A stretch of DNA of 64,000 bases from Alphaproteobacteria bacterium (GTDB taxonomy: Bacteria > Pseudomonadota > Alphaproteobacteria > RF32 > CAG-239), in the NCBI GenBank assembly GCA_017445475.1, contig JAFSUB010000018.1, forward strand, positions 1-64,000, in the 5' to 3' direction. Of this stretch, positions 8,152-18,472 are shown piece by piece. The notes under the pieces were generated by a model, which was not told where the DNA came from, ran no database searches, and saw nothing but the letters and a program-made list of their open reading frames with translations. The translations under genes and the position numbers were made by a program. Every line of letters starts with the position of its first letter. The first letter of the stretch is position 1.

Positions 8152-8943
8152 TCACGCACCAAAAACCATAAACAAAAAACTCATCACAACAAAGCCCGAA
8201 AAAAAGGCCGTCGCTGATTTTTGCGTGGTTTGACAGGCATACGTTTCGGGCAAAATTTCGCCCACAATAACAAACAAAAGCGTTGCGCCCGAAAGGGCCA
8301 TGGCAAAGGCAACAATTTGCGCCGAAAGGCCAATGAGCATTAACCCTGCGAGCGCGCCCAAAGGTTGTATCATGCCGATTAAGAGGGCAATCAAGCCCGA
8401 TTTTAGCCTCGATTCGCCGGCTGCCACAAGCGACAAAGCAATTGTTAAACCCTCAATGATGTTGTGAATTGCAACGCCGATAACCAAACTTTCAGGATCG
8501 GTCAATTCATCTGCACCGTAGGCCACTCCGACAGCTAAACCCTCCGGAAGTTTGTGAAGGCAAATGGCGATAATAAAAAGCCAAGCCTGTTTGAGTGAAA
8601 GTCTGCCTCTTGGCTGAACCATATTGTTATGCTCATGCGGCAAAACAATGTTGAGCACCCAAACCAAAACCATGCCGGCGCTCATTGCGGCGCAAAACCA
8701 AAAACCCGCCACAAAAACATTGGTATATTGCCTGCAGATTTGCTCCATTGACGGAACCAAAAGGGCGAAAAACGAAACCGCAAGCATCACGCCGGCGGCG
8801 ATGTTGAGCATGGCGTTGATGGTGTTTTGAGAATATTTTTGCTTCAAATAAATACAAAATCCGCCGACGCCGGTGAAAAGTCCGGCAACCAAAGCGCTTA
8901 AAAGACCGGTTACAAAATTCGGATTATAAAGCATTTCAAGCAT
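8152..8943 (-). CDS. ZIP-family divalent metal transporter (ZupT-like)
   Basis: A 263-residue protein with about eight hydrophobic helices and the ZIP signatures in helices IV and V: HKLPEG and HNIIEG, whose His/Glu residues form the metal site. The family imports zinc, and sometimes iron or manganese, across the inner membrane. The loop before helix IV carries a short HEH. The ATG at 8943 overlaps the end of the preceding gene by 8 nt and has AAGGA 8 nt upstream, so it is translationally coupled to it as last gene of the gat operon. The metal specificity cannot be read from sequence. Confidence 0.88.
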   Translation of the reverse strand: MLEMLYNPNFVTGLLSALVAGLFTGVGGFCIYLKQKYSQNTINAMLNIAAGVMLAVSFFALLVPSMEQICRQYTNVFVAGFWFCAAMSAGMVLVWVLNIVLPHEHNNMVQPRGRLSLKQAWLFIIAICLHKLPEGLAVGVAYGADELTDPESLVIGVAIHNIIEGLTIALSLVAAGESRLKSGLIALLIGMIQPLGALAGLMLIGLSAQIVAFAMALSGATLLFVIVGEILPETYACQTTQKSATAFFSGFVVMSFLFMVFGA

Positions 8944-9919
8944 TTGATTGTTCCTTACTTTCTTCGGCCAAAGGGCGTTTTAAGTGGTCAAGCGAAATTT
9001 TTTTAGTCTCTAACTTTTCTTTGAAAATTTCGCAAAACTTCTGTTTCATCAAGTTTGCATCAACAAGGCGCGCGAACGAAATGTTTTTATCGTTTTCTTC
9101 CAATTTTTCGATTTGTCCGCCCGAGGCCTTAAAGAGCCCGTCAACAAGGGCAAGCGCTGAAACCATATCATAGGCCATATCGGACGGGTTGCTTTCTTTA
9201 TGCAAAAGCATCAGCTGTGTATAAACAGGATTTTTGCTTTTTTCAATGTTTTCCAAACACGCCCAATCCATCTGAAGTTCTTTGACGGCTTCCGATGAAA
9301 CAACAGTTGTTCTGATGTTGTTGTCCTGAACGTAATCAAACAGCGCCTTTGCAGCCTCTGCACAAGGCTTAAAATTAAAACACTCGGCGTTAGGCACATA
9401 GTAACCGCGTGCGTCTTTTTGGGGCAGTGTTTTTCCCATAATCACGATTTTTTTAACTTTCTTTTGAATGGTGCCGTGCGTTGATGTCAAATATTTTCCG
9501 AAATCGGCAAAAGGTGCGTTGAACAGAAGGACGATGTTTTTGTCTTTGACCGACTTAATATATTCTTGCAAAAAGAGTGTGCCGCTGCGCAAAATAGTCA
9601 TACCTGCGCGTTCAAAAACGGTGTTTAATTCACTTTCAAGATAGTGGTTTTCCACTTCTTCATCAACAAGCTCGTAGTCGCCGCCCGGCACAACGCGCAC
9701 AAATGGGTGCCCCAAGAATGACATTGCGCCTTTGGCATACATCGCGCGACGGCGTCTAACCTCAAACGTTCCAAGCTCGGTGATGATTCCCTTGATGGTG
9801 ATGAGGTTTTTGTCGGCCAAATATGCCAAAACAACAAGAGAAGCAAGGCTGTCGGGGTAGTTGTTGACGTCTGTAAAAACCAAAACTTCCGGAATTTTAC
9901 GCTCTTTTTTCTTTGCCAT
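8936..9919 (-). CDS. Nucleoside-hydrolase-like protein with altered metal motif
   Basis: A 327-residue soluble protein whose N-terminus (VLVFTDVNNYPDSLASLVVL) lines up with the Asp-rich calcium motif of inosine/uridine nucleoside hydrolases (DTDPGxDDAxAL). The AMYAKGAMSFLGHPFVRVVPGGD stretch that follows matches the family's second conserved region in spirit. The motif is degenerate: the first Asp is replaced by Phe and only one of the paired Asp remains. Substrate and activity are therefore uncertain. It lies 6 nt after gatB and overlaps the ZIP gene, so it is probably co-transcribed with both. Confidence 0.55.
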   Translation of the reverse strand: MAKKKERKIPEVLVFTDVNNYPDSLASLVVLAYLADKNLITIKGIITELGTFEVRRRRAMYAKGAMSFLGHPFVRVVPGGDYELVDEEVENHYLESELNTVFERAGMTILRSGTLFLQEYIKSVKDKNIVLLFNAPFADFGKYLTSTHGTIQKKVKKIVIMGKTLPQKDARGYYVPNAECFNFKPCAEAAKALFDYVQDNNIRTTVVSSEAVKELQMDWACLENIEKSKNPVYTQLMLLHKESNPSDMAYDMVSALALVDGLFKASGGQIEKLEENDKNISFARLVDANLMKQKFCEIFKEKLETKKISLDHLKRPLAEESKEQSNA

Positions 9920-9925
9920 TTTTCG

Positions 9926-11386
9926 TTATCCCAGTTTCTTTTTGAGAATTTCGCCCACCATCTGCGGATTGGCCGCGCCTTTTGATTGTTTCATTACCTG
10001 TCCGACGAAAAAGCCGAACAAGTTTGTTTTTCCGGCTTTGTAAGCGGCAATATTTTCCGGATTGGCAGCCAAAACAGAATCAATCATGCTTTCAATGGCA
10101 CCGCTGTCGCTGACTTGTTTCAAACCCTTTTCTTCAACAATTTGCGTCGGCATCTGTTTTGTTTGCCACATGGTGGCAAAAACGTCTTTTGCAATTTTGC
10201 CGCTGATTACACCTTTTGAAATCAAATCAACCAAATCTCCGATCATTTGCGGTGCAACCGGCGATTTATCAAGGGTTAATTTGTTGGCATTTAAATTGGC
10301 AAATAAGTCGCCTAAAATCCAGTTGGCAACTTTTTTGCCATCGTGTCCTTTGGCCGCTTTTTCAAAAAAATCTGCCAGTTCAACGGATTCGGTTAAAACA
10401 TCGGCATCATAAGCCGTTAAGCCGTAATCTTTGATGAACCGCTCTTTTTTGGCATCGGGCAATTCAACCATCTCGGATTTGACTTTTTCAATATATTCGT
10501 CGGTTAAATAAAGCGGAGGCAAATCCGGCTCTGGAAAATAACGATAATCATTGGCATATTCTTTTTTGCGCATAAATTTTGTTGTGCCCGTCTGGGGATC
10601 AAAATGACGTGTTTGTTGCTCAATTATGCCGCCTTGTTCGTATATTTCAATCTGGCGTTTAGCCTCATTTTCGATGGCTTGCATAACAAACTTAACCGAG
10701 TTGACATTTTTAATTTCGGCACGTTCTCTTAAGGTTTTTTCCCCCTTTAATCTGACGGATATACTTGCATCGCAACGCATCGAACCTTCGTCCATATTGC
10801 CATCGCAGGTTCCTAAATAACGGACAATTGAACGTAATTTTTTTAAAAACGCACCGGCTTCTTCGGGCGAGCTGAAATCAGGTTCCGTTACGATTTCCAT
10901 CAGTCCGACGCCGGCGCGGTTAAAATCAATGTAACTTTTCTTCGGATTCAAGTCGTGTATTGACTTTGCGGCATCTTGCTCAATATGGATGCGCGTAATT
11001 CCAATTTCTTTTGAACTTCCGTCAGATAAACCAATTTTTACAAAACCTTTGCCGACAATCGGATATTCGTATTGCGTGATTTGATAACCGTTCGGTTGAT
11101 CGGGATAAAAATAGTTTTTGCGTGAAAAAACGGAATACTTATTGATTTGGGCATTCAAACCGAGTCCCGTTTTGACGGCTTGATAAACACAATGCTCGTT
11201 TAAAACCGGCAACATTCCGGGCATTCCTAAATCAACAAACGAAACGTTTTCATTGGCTTCGTCGCCAAACTGGGTTGAAGCTGCCGAGAAAATTTTTGAC
11301 TTTGAAATGATTTGGCAGTGAATCTCAAGGCCGCAAACAATTTCCCACTCGTTTTTATCGATTTTAATGGTATATTCGCTCATCAT
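9926..11386 (-). CDS. gatB: Aspartyl/glutamyl-tRNA amidotransferase subunit B
   Basis: A 486-residue GatB of normal length. It shows the N-terminal [12 protein letters not shown], the [18 protein letters not shown] stretch that lines the phosphorylation site, and a C-terminal YqeY-like tail that binds tRNA. GatB activates Glu-tRNA(Gln) or Asp-tRNA(Asn) with ATP before amide transfer from GatA. The stop of gatA overlaps this start by 4 nt. The window gives no glnS or asnS, so the pathway may supply Gln-tRNA, Asn-tRNA or both. Confidence 0.97.
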   Translation of the reverse strand: MMSEYTIKIDKNEWEIVCGLEIHCQIISKSKIFSAASTQFGDEANENVSFVDLGMPGMLPVLNEHCVYQAVKTGLGLNAQINKYSVFSRKNYFYPDQPNGYQITQYEYPIVGKGFVKIGLSDGSSKEIGITRIHIEQDAAKSIHDLNPKKSYIDFNRAGVGLMEIVTEPDFSSPEEAGAFLKKLRSIVRYLGTCDGNMDEGSMRCDASISVRLKGEKTLRERAEIKNVNSVKFVMQAIENEAKRQIEIYEQGGIIEQQTRHFDPQTGTTKFMRKKEYANDYRYFPEPDLPPLYLTDEYIEKVKSEMVELPDAKKERFIKDYGLTAYDADVLTESVELADFFEKAAKGHDGKKVANWILGDLFANLNANKLTLDKSPVAPQMIGDLVDLISKGVISGKIAKDVFATMWQTKQMPTQIVEEKGLKQVSDSGAIESMIDSVLAANPENIAAYKAGKTNLFGFFVGQVMKQSKGAANPQMVGEILKKKLG

Positions 11387-12840
11387 ACATTCCTCTTAAA
11401 ATTCACGTCTTGCTCTAAACCATAGGCTGCTTTGAAAATTGTTTCTTCGTCAAAAGGTTTGCCGATAAGTTGCATGCCAAGGGGAAGGCCGTCTTTGCCC
11501 ACCCCGATGGGAAGGCTTAAGGCCGGCAGACCGGCTAAATTGACAGACACGGTGAACACATCATTTAAATACATATTTATCGGATTTTCTTTCATGTGTT
11601 TATCGCCGAGAGCAAAAGCTGATGAGGGGGTGGTTGGCGCCAAGATGAGATCACACTTTGTGAAAGCTTTTTCAAAATCTTGTTTGATTAAACGGCGAAC
11701 TTTTTGGGCCTTAACATAATAAGCGTCATAGTAACCGGCCGATAAAACATACGTTCCGATCATGATGCGTCTTTTAACCTCTGCGCCGAAACCTTCTGTT
11801 CGGGTGTTGATGTATAAATCATCGAGCTTTGAGCCGTTCACACGCAGGCCGTAACGAATGCCGTCATAGCGCGCAAGGTTTGACGAGGCTTCGGCAGGTG
11901 CGATAATGTAATAAACAGGCAAAGCGTATTTTGTGTGTAGCAGACTGATTGGCACAATCTCAGCCCCTCTTGATTCAAGCATTTGAGCCGCATTGTCCCA
12001 AAAGGTTGTGATTTCCTCGTTTAATCCGTCGGGGCGATATTCGGCCGGAATGCCGATTTTAAGGCCTTTTATAGAGTGTCCTAAAACGCCCGAAATATCA
12101 GGAACTGGTGTGTTTGCAGAAGTGGAATCTTTTTTATCAAATCCGGCCATAACCTCAAACATCAATGCGCAATCTTTAACGTCTTTTGTCATGGGACCTG
12201 CTTGGTCAAGCGACGATGCAAAAGCCATAATGCCCCATCTGGAACATCTGCCGTATGTGGGTTTTAAGCCGCAAATGCCACAAAATGCCGCCGGTTGGCG
12301 AATTGAGCCGCCCGTGTCTGTTCCGGTTGCGCCGGCGCACATATTTGCCGCAACGGCTGCTGCCGAACCGCCCGATGATCCGCCGGCAGTGAGCGCCACA
12401 TCTTTTGACCAAGGGTTGATTGCTGCGCCAAAACAACTGTTTTCGTTGCTTCCGCCCATTGCAAATTCGTCCATATTGAGTTTGCCCAAAAAGGATGCAC
12501 CCTCATCAAGCAATTTTTGCGTTACGGTTGATTCGTAAGGCGGCACAAAGTTTTGCAAAATATGCGAACAGGCTGTCGAGCGAATGTTTTTTGTGCAAAA
12601 CAGGTCTTTAATGCCAAGCGGAATCCCCTCTAATTTGCGCGCTGTGCCGTTTTGATAGTGCATATCGGAAAGTTCCGCGCTTTTTAAGGCTTCGCCGGGT
12701 GTTTCCAACACATAAGCGTTATATTTGCGCCCTTTTTCCATATTTTTTAAATATTCTTGCGTGAGTTCAACAGAGGTAAACTCCTTATTTTTAAGACCGG
12801 TCAGTGCTTGTGAAATGGTCAGTTTTGTTAAGTCGGACAT
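11383..12840 (-). CDS. gatA: Aspartyl/glutamyl-tRNA amidotransferase subunit A
   Basis: A 485-residue amidase-signature enzyme that frees ammonia from glutamine and channels it to GatB. The catalytic Ser-cisSer-Lys triad is visible: Lys in PLGIKDLF, and the serines in [15 protein letters not shown] and [12 protein letters not shown]. The ATG at 12840 (MSDLTK) is preferred to an in-frame start at 12897. GGAG lies 7 nt before it, and the longer start would overlap most of the gatC tail. The gatC stop lies inside the ribosome site, so the two are coupled. Confidence 0.97.
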   Translation of the reverse strand: MSDLTKLTISQALTGLKNKEFTSVELTQEYLKNMEKGRKYNAYVLETPGEALKSAELSDMHYQNGTARKLEGIPLGIKDLFCTKNIRSTACSHILQNFVPPYESTVTQKLLDEGASFLGKLNMDEFAMGGSNENSCFGAAINPWSKDVALTAGGSSGGSAAAVAANMCAGATGTDTGGSIRQPAAFCGICGLKPTYGRCSRWGIMAFASSLDQAGPMTKDVKDCALMFEVMAGFDKKDSTSANTPVPDISGVLGHSIKGLKIGIPAEYRPDGLNEEITTFWDNAAQMLESRGAEIVPISLLHTKYALPVYYIIAPAEASSNLARYDGIRYGLRVNGSKLDDLYINTRTEGFGAEVKRRIMIGTYVLSAGYYDAYYVKAQKVRRLIKQDFEKAFTKCDLILAPTTPSSAFALGDKHMKENPINMYLNDVFTVSVNLAGLPALSLPIGVGKDGLPLGMQLIGKPFDEETIFKAAYGLEQDVNFKRNV

Positions 12841-12844
12841 TTTT

Positions 12845-13132
12845 CTACTCCACAACTTTCGGAACGGCGAAATAACCGAATTCCTGCATTGGTGCATTTT
12901 TTAACACATCTTGCTTGATGTTACCGTCCGTAACCTCGTCTTGTCTTAACGAAAGTTTTGAATCACGCACGGAAAAGAGCGGCTCAACACCTTCAGTGTT
13001 GACTTCCTGAAGTTGTTCAATCCAGTTTAAGATTGCGTTAAACTCGTCTTTCGTGCTTTCTGTTTTATCTTCATCAATTTTCAAGCGCGCCAAAAAAGCA
13101 ACTTGCTTGACCATTTCATTGTTTATCGCCAT
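12845..13132 (-). CDS. gatC: Aspartyl/glutamyl-tRNA amidotransferase subunit C
   Basis: A 95-residue GatC, the belt-like subunit that holds GatA and GatB together. [15 protein letters not shown] and the [21 protein letters not shown] region are typical. First of the gatCAB genes, 67 nt after sppA. Confidence 0.95.
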   Translation of the reverse strand: MAINNEMVKQVAFLARLKIDEDKTESTKDEFNAILNWIEQLQEVNTEGVEPLFSVRDSKLSLRQDEVTDGNIKQDVLKNAPMQEFGYFAVPKVVE

Positions 13133-13199
13133 TTTCGCCTCGTTTTGTTTTGTTTGTTGGTTGTTTTAACAACAAGTTTTGCTGATTGCAAGCATTTTA

Positions 13200-14963
13200 T
13201 TACATCTTGATAACAAAAGGCGGTAAAGCGGCGTCATATTTTAAGCGCCTTAAAACCTTGATGTCATCAAAGCCTTGAAAAACTTTCATCATCGGCAGAT
13301 TGCCACCGGTTTCGATGAACTTCGTGAGCCTTTCCTGAAACGTTTCACGCCTCGGGTAATATTCAATCGTGAATTTGTCATCGCTTGTGATGTTTGCAAG
13401 TTCTTTGGCTTTTAAAAGCGCACTTTGAATGCCGCCGAGCTCATCAACCAAGTGAAGTTTTTGCGCCTCTATGCCGAGCCATACACGCCCGCGTGCCACA
13501 TGATCCATATCCTTAAAAGCGATGTTGCGGCTTGATGAAACTTTGCTCGTGAAATCTTCATAAACGAGGTCAAGCGAGCGGTTGAAAACATCGCGTTCGG
13601 AGGGGGTGAATTTTTGATTGAAGCTCAAAATGCCCGCGTTTTTGCCGTATTTGATGTCGCCCCAGTTGATTAAAAGTTTGTCAAACAGGTTTTTAAAAAC
13701 CATTTTGCCGCCTAAAACGCCGATGGAACCGGTGATGCTTGAAGGTTCGGCAAAAATGTAATCGCCGGCAAGCGAGACAAAATAGCCGCCGGAGGCTGCA
13801 TATGTGCTCATTGAAACGACAATCGGAATGTTTTTTTCTTGTTTTAAGTTGATAAGCGCCGCTCTGATTTCGTCGGAAGCTGTGTAGCTGCCTCCGGGGC
13901 TGTTGATGCGCAAAACAAGTGCTTTTAAGTTTTTATCTAATGAGAGTTCTTTAAGCTGCGATAAAACGGTTTGAGAGCCGATGACGGTGTCATTGAGCGG
14001 ATTGTTTGAACTTTCGCCGCTTTCTATGACGCCGTCTAAAACCAAAAACGCGATTTTTTTAAGGTTTTTGCCTTGAGCGGTGTCAATGTGCCCCATATAG
14101 TCCGTGATGTCAAAAAGTTCGGCATTGTATGTTTGTTTTAAGAACTTTTCAAATGCGTGGCGATAAGCCAGTTTGTCAATCAAGCCTTCTTGAAGGGCGT
14201 CTTGAGAAAAAATCGGCGCGCTATCTATGGCCTTTTTAATGTCATTGATGTCTTTCTTGCGGTTGAGGGCAATTCCTTTGGAAAGCTCATCAAACAAGCC
14301 CGAAGCCAATTTTTCAAGCTCTTGCTTGTAATTTTTGGAAAAACCGGCACTTAAAAGAGATTCGACAGCCGTTTTATATTCATAGCGGGTATAAAACTCG
14401 GGTTCAACACCGATTTTGCTCAAAATATTTTTGAAAAAAGGAACTTCAATGTTTATGCCCGTGATGCCGATGTCGGCATTAGGTTGCATCCAAATCTCAT
14501 CAAAAAGGGAGGCAAGATAATATTCTTTTGTTCCGCCGCCAAATGAGCCTATTGTGTTTGAAAAAAGATAAATCTTTTTGCCCGTGCTTTGAAAATATTT
14601 TAAGGCTTCCGAGATGTCTTCAATTTGTGCAAGGCTCAAGTTTGTGGTGTTGACATTGGCGCTGATGGCCTTGACTTTTTCATCGGTTGCGGCCACATTG
14701 ACGGCACGCACCAAATCAAACACGCTGTAAACCGAGCTGCTTGTAAATTCGGCCAAAAAATCGTCTTGGCGGAGTTCGCCGTAATTTTGATTGAAATCAA
14801 TGGTTAAAACGGCACTTGCAGGCATATCCGCAAGCCTTGACTTCGGGCTCATCAAACTTAAAACACCCAAAAGCATTAAAATGAACAAAACACCGAAGCA
14901 GGCAAAAGCGTAAACAATTGTTTTGGCAATTAACTTGAGAATATTTATCTTTTTTTCGTTCAT
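13200..14963 (-). CDS. sppA: Signal peptide peptidase SppA, 67-kDa (double-domain) type
   Basis: A 587-residue inner-membrane protease that degrades cleaved signal peptides. One N-terminal membrane segment lies at about residues 12-35. The catalytic dyad of the long SppA type is visible: Lys146 in GGGTKEYYLAS of the first half and Ser391 in AASGGYF of the second half. INSPGG and SITGSIGVLGG support this. Its length is close to E. coli SppA (618 aa). It begins a minus-strand run that continues into gatCAB; no strong terminator is seen in the 67-nt gap. Confidence 0.95.
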   Translation of the reverse strand: MNEKKINILKLIAKTIVYAFACFGVLFILMLLGVLSLMSPKSRLADMPASAVLTIDFNQNYGELRQDDFLAEFTSSSVYSVFDLVRAVNVAATDEKVKAISANVNTTNLSLAQIEDISEALKYFQSTGKKIYLFSNTIGSFGGGTKEYYLASLFDEIWMQPNADIGITGINIEVPFFKNILSKIGVEPEFYTRYEYKTAVESLLSAGFSKNYKQELEKLASGLFDELSKGIALNRKKDINDIKKAIDSAPIFSQDALQEGLIDKLAYRHAFEKFLKQTYNAELFDITDYMGHIDTAQGKNLKKIAFLVLDGVIESGESSNNPLNDTVIGSQTVLSQLKELSLDKNLKALVLRINSPGGSYTASDEIRAALINLKQEKNIPIVVSMSTYAASGGYFVSLAGDYIFAEPSSITGSIGVLGGKMVFKNLFDKLLINWGDIKYGKNAGILSFNQKFTPSERDVFNRSLDLVYEDFTSKVSSSRNIAFKDMDHVARGRVWLGIEAQKLHLVDELGGIQSALLKAKELANITSDDKFTIEYYPRRETFQERLTKFIETGGNLPMMKVFQGFDDIKVLRRLKYDAALPPFVIKM

Positions 14964-15108
14964 CTTTTTTCCCTTATTAAAAAGCAGAATTTAAGCATAA
15001 AATAAAATGTTTGCCTTCATTGTGCAAGCATTTTATGAAGTTATGGCGTAAAAAAATACAGCCGCTCTTTTAAAGGTTTAATACTTAAGATATATATCAA
15101 AAAGATTG

Positions 15109-15137
15109 TTGCATTACATAAAAAAAACAGATAAAAT
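15109..15137 (+). promoter_or_regulatory. Promoter of the prepilin-like gene
   Basis: TTGCAT (15109-15114), 17-nt spacer, TAAAAT (15132-15137). Confidence 0.45.
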
Positions 15138-15180
15138 GAACTCAGATAGCCGGTTTAAGCTATTTTGTTTTAATTCATTT
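15134..15180 (+). promoter_or_regulatory. Nested hairpin in the leader of the prepilin-like gene
   Basis: AAATGAA (15134-15140) pairs with TTCATTT (15174-15180), and inside it ATAGC (15146-15150) pairs with GCTAT (15159-15163). It lies immediately before the AAAAAGGA ribosome site. It overlaps the proposed -10, so only one of the two readings may be right in full. Confidence 0.3.
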
Positions 15181-15196
15181 AAAAAGGACTTGGACA

Positions 15197-15856
15197 ATGA
15201 AAAAATTTAACGAACATGGACGTTCTATGATTGAAATGCTTGGCGTGCTTGCCATTATCGGCGTTTTGTCAGCCGGTGGTTTGGCGGGTTATGCAAAGGC
15301 GATGTTCAGACATAGATTAAACACAACAATGGATCAAATTACGATGCTCACCACCAACATTCGCACGATGTATGGCGCGCAGACCGATTATGCCGGTTTG
15401 ACCAAAGACGCAATGAGCTTAAACCTCATTCCGACGGCGATGGTTCCCGCAGGGTCAAGCGTGGACGGAACGTCAAGTATGTTAACTTTGATGAGTCCGT
15501 TTAAGGGTAAGGTCGAAATTCAAACCTCAAGCGTTTACGGGCACAACGGAACGCAGAACAACAGCGATTCGGCTTTTGTGATTGCATATTATAATCTGCC
15601 GCGTGATGCGTGTGTTGCTTTGGCTTCGGCCGATTTTGGCTCAGGCGCGGGTTCGGGCTTTATCGGCGTGATGGTTCACGGCGAAGGTGTTGAGTTAAGT
15701 GCCGGTACGGGAACAGCACATGATGCAGCGGTCGGTGATGGTATTGAAAGCACATCGGGCGAACGTCAGGAAGGTGCGCCTTATAAGGTTACGGATGCTC
15801 TTGAAGAGTGCAACGTAACAAATGATAATTCTGTTGTTTCTTGGAAGTTTTATTAA
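15197..15856 (+). CDS. Type IV prepilin-like protein
   Basis: A 219-residue protein with a short leader ending in Gly8 and then RSMIEMLGVLAIIGVLSAGG. This is the class III (prepilin peptidase) signal and hydrophobic helix, with Glu at mature position +5. Residue +1 is Arg rather than the usual Phe or Met. The remainder is Gly/Ser/Ala-rich with a Cys pair near residues 136 and 212 that may form the pilin D-loop. It has its own promoter and terminator and no visible pilus assembly genes nearby. It could be a major pilin, a minor pseudopilin or a competence pilin. Confidence 0.8.
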   Translation: MKKFNEHGRSMIEMLGVLAIIGVLSAGGLAGYAKAMFRHRLNTTMDQITMLTTNIRTMYGAQTDYAGLTKDAMSLNLIPTAMVPAGSSVDGTSSMLTLMSPFKGKVEIQTSSVYGHNGTQNNSDSAFVIAYYNLPRDACVALASADFGSGAGSGFIGVMVHGEGVELSAGTGTAHDAAVGDGIESTSGERQEGAPYKVTDALEECNVTNDNSVVSWKFY

Positions 15857-15875
15857 TTCCTTTCGTCGGTTGATG

Positions 15876-15912
15876 AAAAAAGGACTCGCCTTTGTCGGGC
15901 GGGTTCTTTTTT
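15876..15912 (+). terminator. Terminator of the prepilin-like gene
   Basis: 15-bp stem with two G-T pairs (15876-15890 with 15898-15912), a 7-nt loop and a T run. Confidence 0.8.
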
Positions 15913-15991
15913 GTTGCGTCGTCGAGTTTTCGCCCGAGAATAACAGGAAGGGAAGATAGATGACAAAGGCAAAAAAAAAAGAAAATTTTGC

Positions 15992-16019
15992 TTTGATTTT
16001 TTGATTAAACGGATATAAT
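15992..16019 (+). promoter_or_regulatory. Promoter of mrcA
   Basis: TTTGAT (15992-15997), 16-nt spacer and a perfect TATAAT (16014-16019), 40 nt before the mrcA start. Confidence 0.5.
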
Positions 16020-16058
16020 ATGCGCAGAAGATATCGTATTATATGTTAGAAAGAAAAG

Positions 16059-18470
16059 ATGTTCAGGTTTTTTTCGGCCATTGTGAGCGCCGGTTTGTTT
16101 TTTGTGATTTTGGCACTTGTGGCCGTTATGTTGTTTTTCGGGCAAATCAGTGCCGATTTGCCGGATTATCGGCAGCTTGCAAAATATGAGCCGCCGGTAA
16201 CCACGCGTTTGTTTGCCGGCGACGGGCAGCTTTTGATGGAATATGCAGCCGAAAAGCGCCTGTTCGTGCCTGCCTCCAAAATTCCGGACAAAGTGAAAAA
16301 TGCCTTTATCGCAGCCGAAGACAAACATTTTTACAGCCATGGCGGCATAGATTATTTGGGCATTGCCCGTGCCGTTTTGAGCAATCTTAAAAATTTCGGC
16401 AAGGGCAAACGGCCGGTCGGGGCTTCAACCATCACCCAGCAGGTGGCAAAAAATTTTTTCTTAAATGCGGAAGTTTCATATATTCGGAAAATTAAAGAGG
16501 CGATACTTGCCAGCCGTATGGATAAGGCTTTTAGCAAGGAGCATATTTTAGAGCTTTACTTAAATGAGATTTATTTGGGCAATCGTGCTTATGGTGTTGC
16601 GGCGGCAGCACTCAACTATTTTGACAAGTCTTTAGATGAGCTTACGATTGCTGAAATTGCTTATTTGGCGGCGCTCCCGAAAGGACCGAACAATTATCAT
16701 CCGTTAAAAAGGCATCAAGCCGCAATTGCTCGTCGCAATTGGGTTATCGGTCGCATGGAAGAAGACGGATATATCACGCAACAAGAAGCTGAAAATGCCA
16801 AAAAACAACCTTTACAAGTTGTTCAAAGAACAAACGGTTTTTTGAAAGATGCGGAATATTACAGCGAAGAAGTGCGCCGAACCATTGTGCACAATTTGGG
16901 GGATAATGCTTTATATGAGGGTGGGCTGATTGTCCGCACAACGATTGATCCGAAAATTCAAACAATTGCCACAAAAGCCTTGCGAAAGGGGTTGATTGAA
17001 TATGACAGGCGGCATGGTTGGCGCGGTGCGGAAAAAAATATCAGCCTTGAAGGCGACCATCTTGAAACCTTAAAACAAACGGTTTTAACAAAAGGTGCAG
17101 AGGAAAATTGGCAAAAAGCGGTTGTGCTTGAAGCGCAAAAGCAAAAAGCGGCCATTGAGCTTGAAAACGGTGAAAAGGGCAAGATTTATCTTAAAGACAT
17201 TGCATGGGCGAGGCCTGCGCTTGAGTTGGGATATGTGGGCGAAACGCCGTCAGATGTTTCAAAAGTTGTGAAAACAGGTGACGTGATTTATGTTGAAAAA
17301 CTTGACAAGGACGATGCCTACGGTTTGAGGCAAATTCCGAGCGTTGAGGGCAGTATGGTTGTGATTGATCCGCACACGGGTAAAGTTTTGGCTCTTGTCG
17401 GCGGATTTTCTTTTTCAAAATCGCAATTTAACAGGGCAACGCAGGCATATCGGCAAACAGGTTCGTCTTTCAAGCCGTTTGTTTATTTGGCGGCGCTTGA
17501 GATGGGCTATTCTCCGAATGATTTAATTTTAGATGCGCCTTTTGTTTTAGATCAGGGGCAGGGGTTGCCCAAGTGGAAACCCGAAAATTACAGCAAAAAG
17601 TTTTATGGGTTGATGACCTTAAGACAAGGTGTTGAACAATCTAAAAATCTGATGACCGTGCGTTTGGCGCAAGACATCGGTATGGATAAGGTTGCAGAAA
17701 TGGCAAAGCGCGTGGGCATTAACGACAATTTGCCGCAATATCTTTCTTCTGCTTTGGGTGCAACGGCGGTGCGTGTTTTGGACATGACATCGGCGTATGC
17801 AATTATTGTTAACGGCGGCAAAAAAGTAACGCCATATTTGATTGAGCGCATTCAAGACAGAAACGGCAAGACAATCTATAAAGAAGATACATATGATTGT
17901 GCGGATTGCAATGCGCCAAAGTGGGAAAATCAAAATCCGCCTTTACATCCGGACACACGCGAGCAGATTATTGATGCCATCACGGCTTATCAGATGACAT
18001 CTATTTTAGAAGGGGTTGCCCTTCGCGGAACAGGTGCGCGTTTGAGCGGTTTGGGAAAACACGTGGCAGGAAAAACCGGCACCACAAACGAAAACAAAGA
18101 CGCGTGGTTTATCGGGTTTTCGCCCGATTTGGTGGCTGGTGTTTATGTTGGGTTTGACGAGCCGGTGAGTTTGGGCAAAAAAGAAACGGGGGCTTCGGCG
18201 GCTCTGCCCATCTTTTTTGACTTCATGAAAGAAGCGTTAAAAGGTGTGCCAAACACAAATTTCAGAATTCCGGACGGTGTGAAGCTCGTGCGTATCAATC
18301 CGAAAACGGGCAAACTTTCCGAGCCTTCGGACGAAACGGTTATTGTTGAAGCCATCAAACCGGAATACAGTTTTGACCAAACAAAGCAACGCACCATCGG
18401 TGTTGGTGAAGATGAGGTTGTTCTTGACAGAGAAAATGATTCGGGCTTGCAAATCGGGGGAGAATATTAA
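16059..18470 (+). CDS. mrcA: Penicillin-binding protein 1A (class A PBP)
   Basis: An 803-residue bifunctional peptidoglycan synthase anchored by one N-terminal membrane segment (residues 7-28). The GT51 glycosyltransferase domain has catalytic Glu87 in EDKHF, GASTITQQVAKN and the KIKEAILASRMDKAFSK region. The transpeptidase domain has SxxK with Ser469 (SSFK), SxN in QSKN and K672-TGT. The family polymerises lipid II and crosslinks the chains. It is followed after 2 nt by prfB, an adjacency I recall from other Alphaproteobacteria, and heads an operon that continues through 23237. Confidence 0.96.
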   Translation: MFRFFSAIVSAGLFFVILALVAVMLFFGQISADLPDYRQLAKYEPPVTTRLFAGDGQLLMEYAAEKRLFVPASKIPDKVKNAFIAAEDKHFYSHGGIDYLGIARAVLSNLKNFGKGKRPVGASTITQQVAKNFFLNAEVSYIRKIKEAILASRMDKAFSKEHILELYLNEIYLGNRAYGVAAAALNYFDKSLDELTIAEIAYLAALPKGPNNYHPLKRHQAAIARRNWVIGRMEEDGYITQQEAENAKKQPLQVVQRTNGFLKDAEYYSEEVRRTIVHNLGDNALYEGGLIVRTTIDPKIQTIATKALRKGLIEYDRRHGWRGAEKNISLEGDHLETLKQTVLTKGAEENWQKAVVLEAQKQKAAIELENGEKGKIYLKDIAWARPALELGYVGETPSDVSKVVKTGDVIYVEKLDKDDAYGLRQIPSVEGSMVVIDPHTGKVLALVGGFSFSKSQFNRATQAYRQTGSSFKPFVYLAALEMGYSPNDLILDAPFVLDQGQGLPKWKPENYSKKFYGLMTLRQGVEQSKNLMTVRLAQDIGMDKVAEMAKRVGINDNLPQYLSSALGATAVRVLDMTSAYAIIVNGGKKVTPYLIERIQDRNGKTIYKEDTYDCADCNAPKWENQNPPLHPDTREQIIDAITAYQMTSILEGVALRGTGARLSGLGKHVAGKTGTTNENKDAWFIGFSPDLVAGVYVGFDEPVSLGKKETGASAALPIFFDFMKEALKGVPNTNFRIPDGVKLVRINPKTGKLSEPSDETVIVEAIKPEYSFDQTKQRTIGVGEDEVVLDRENDSGLQIGGEY

Positions 18471-18472
18471 AC

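Noticed and set aside
11993-12538. 181-codon plus-strand open frame across gatA
   Set aside because: It lies wholly inside a conserved enzyme on the other strand, and its sequence is Pro/Ser/Ala-biased as shadows of GC-rich codons are.
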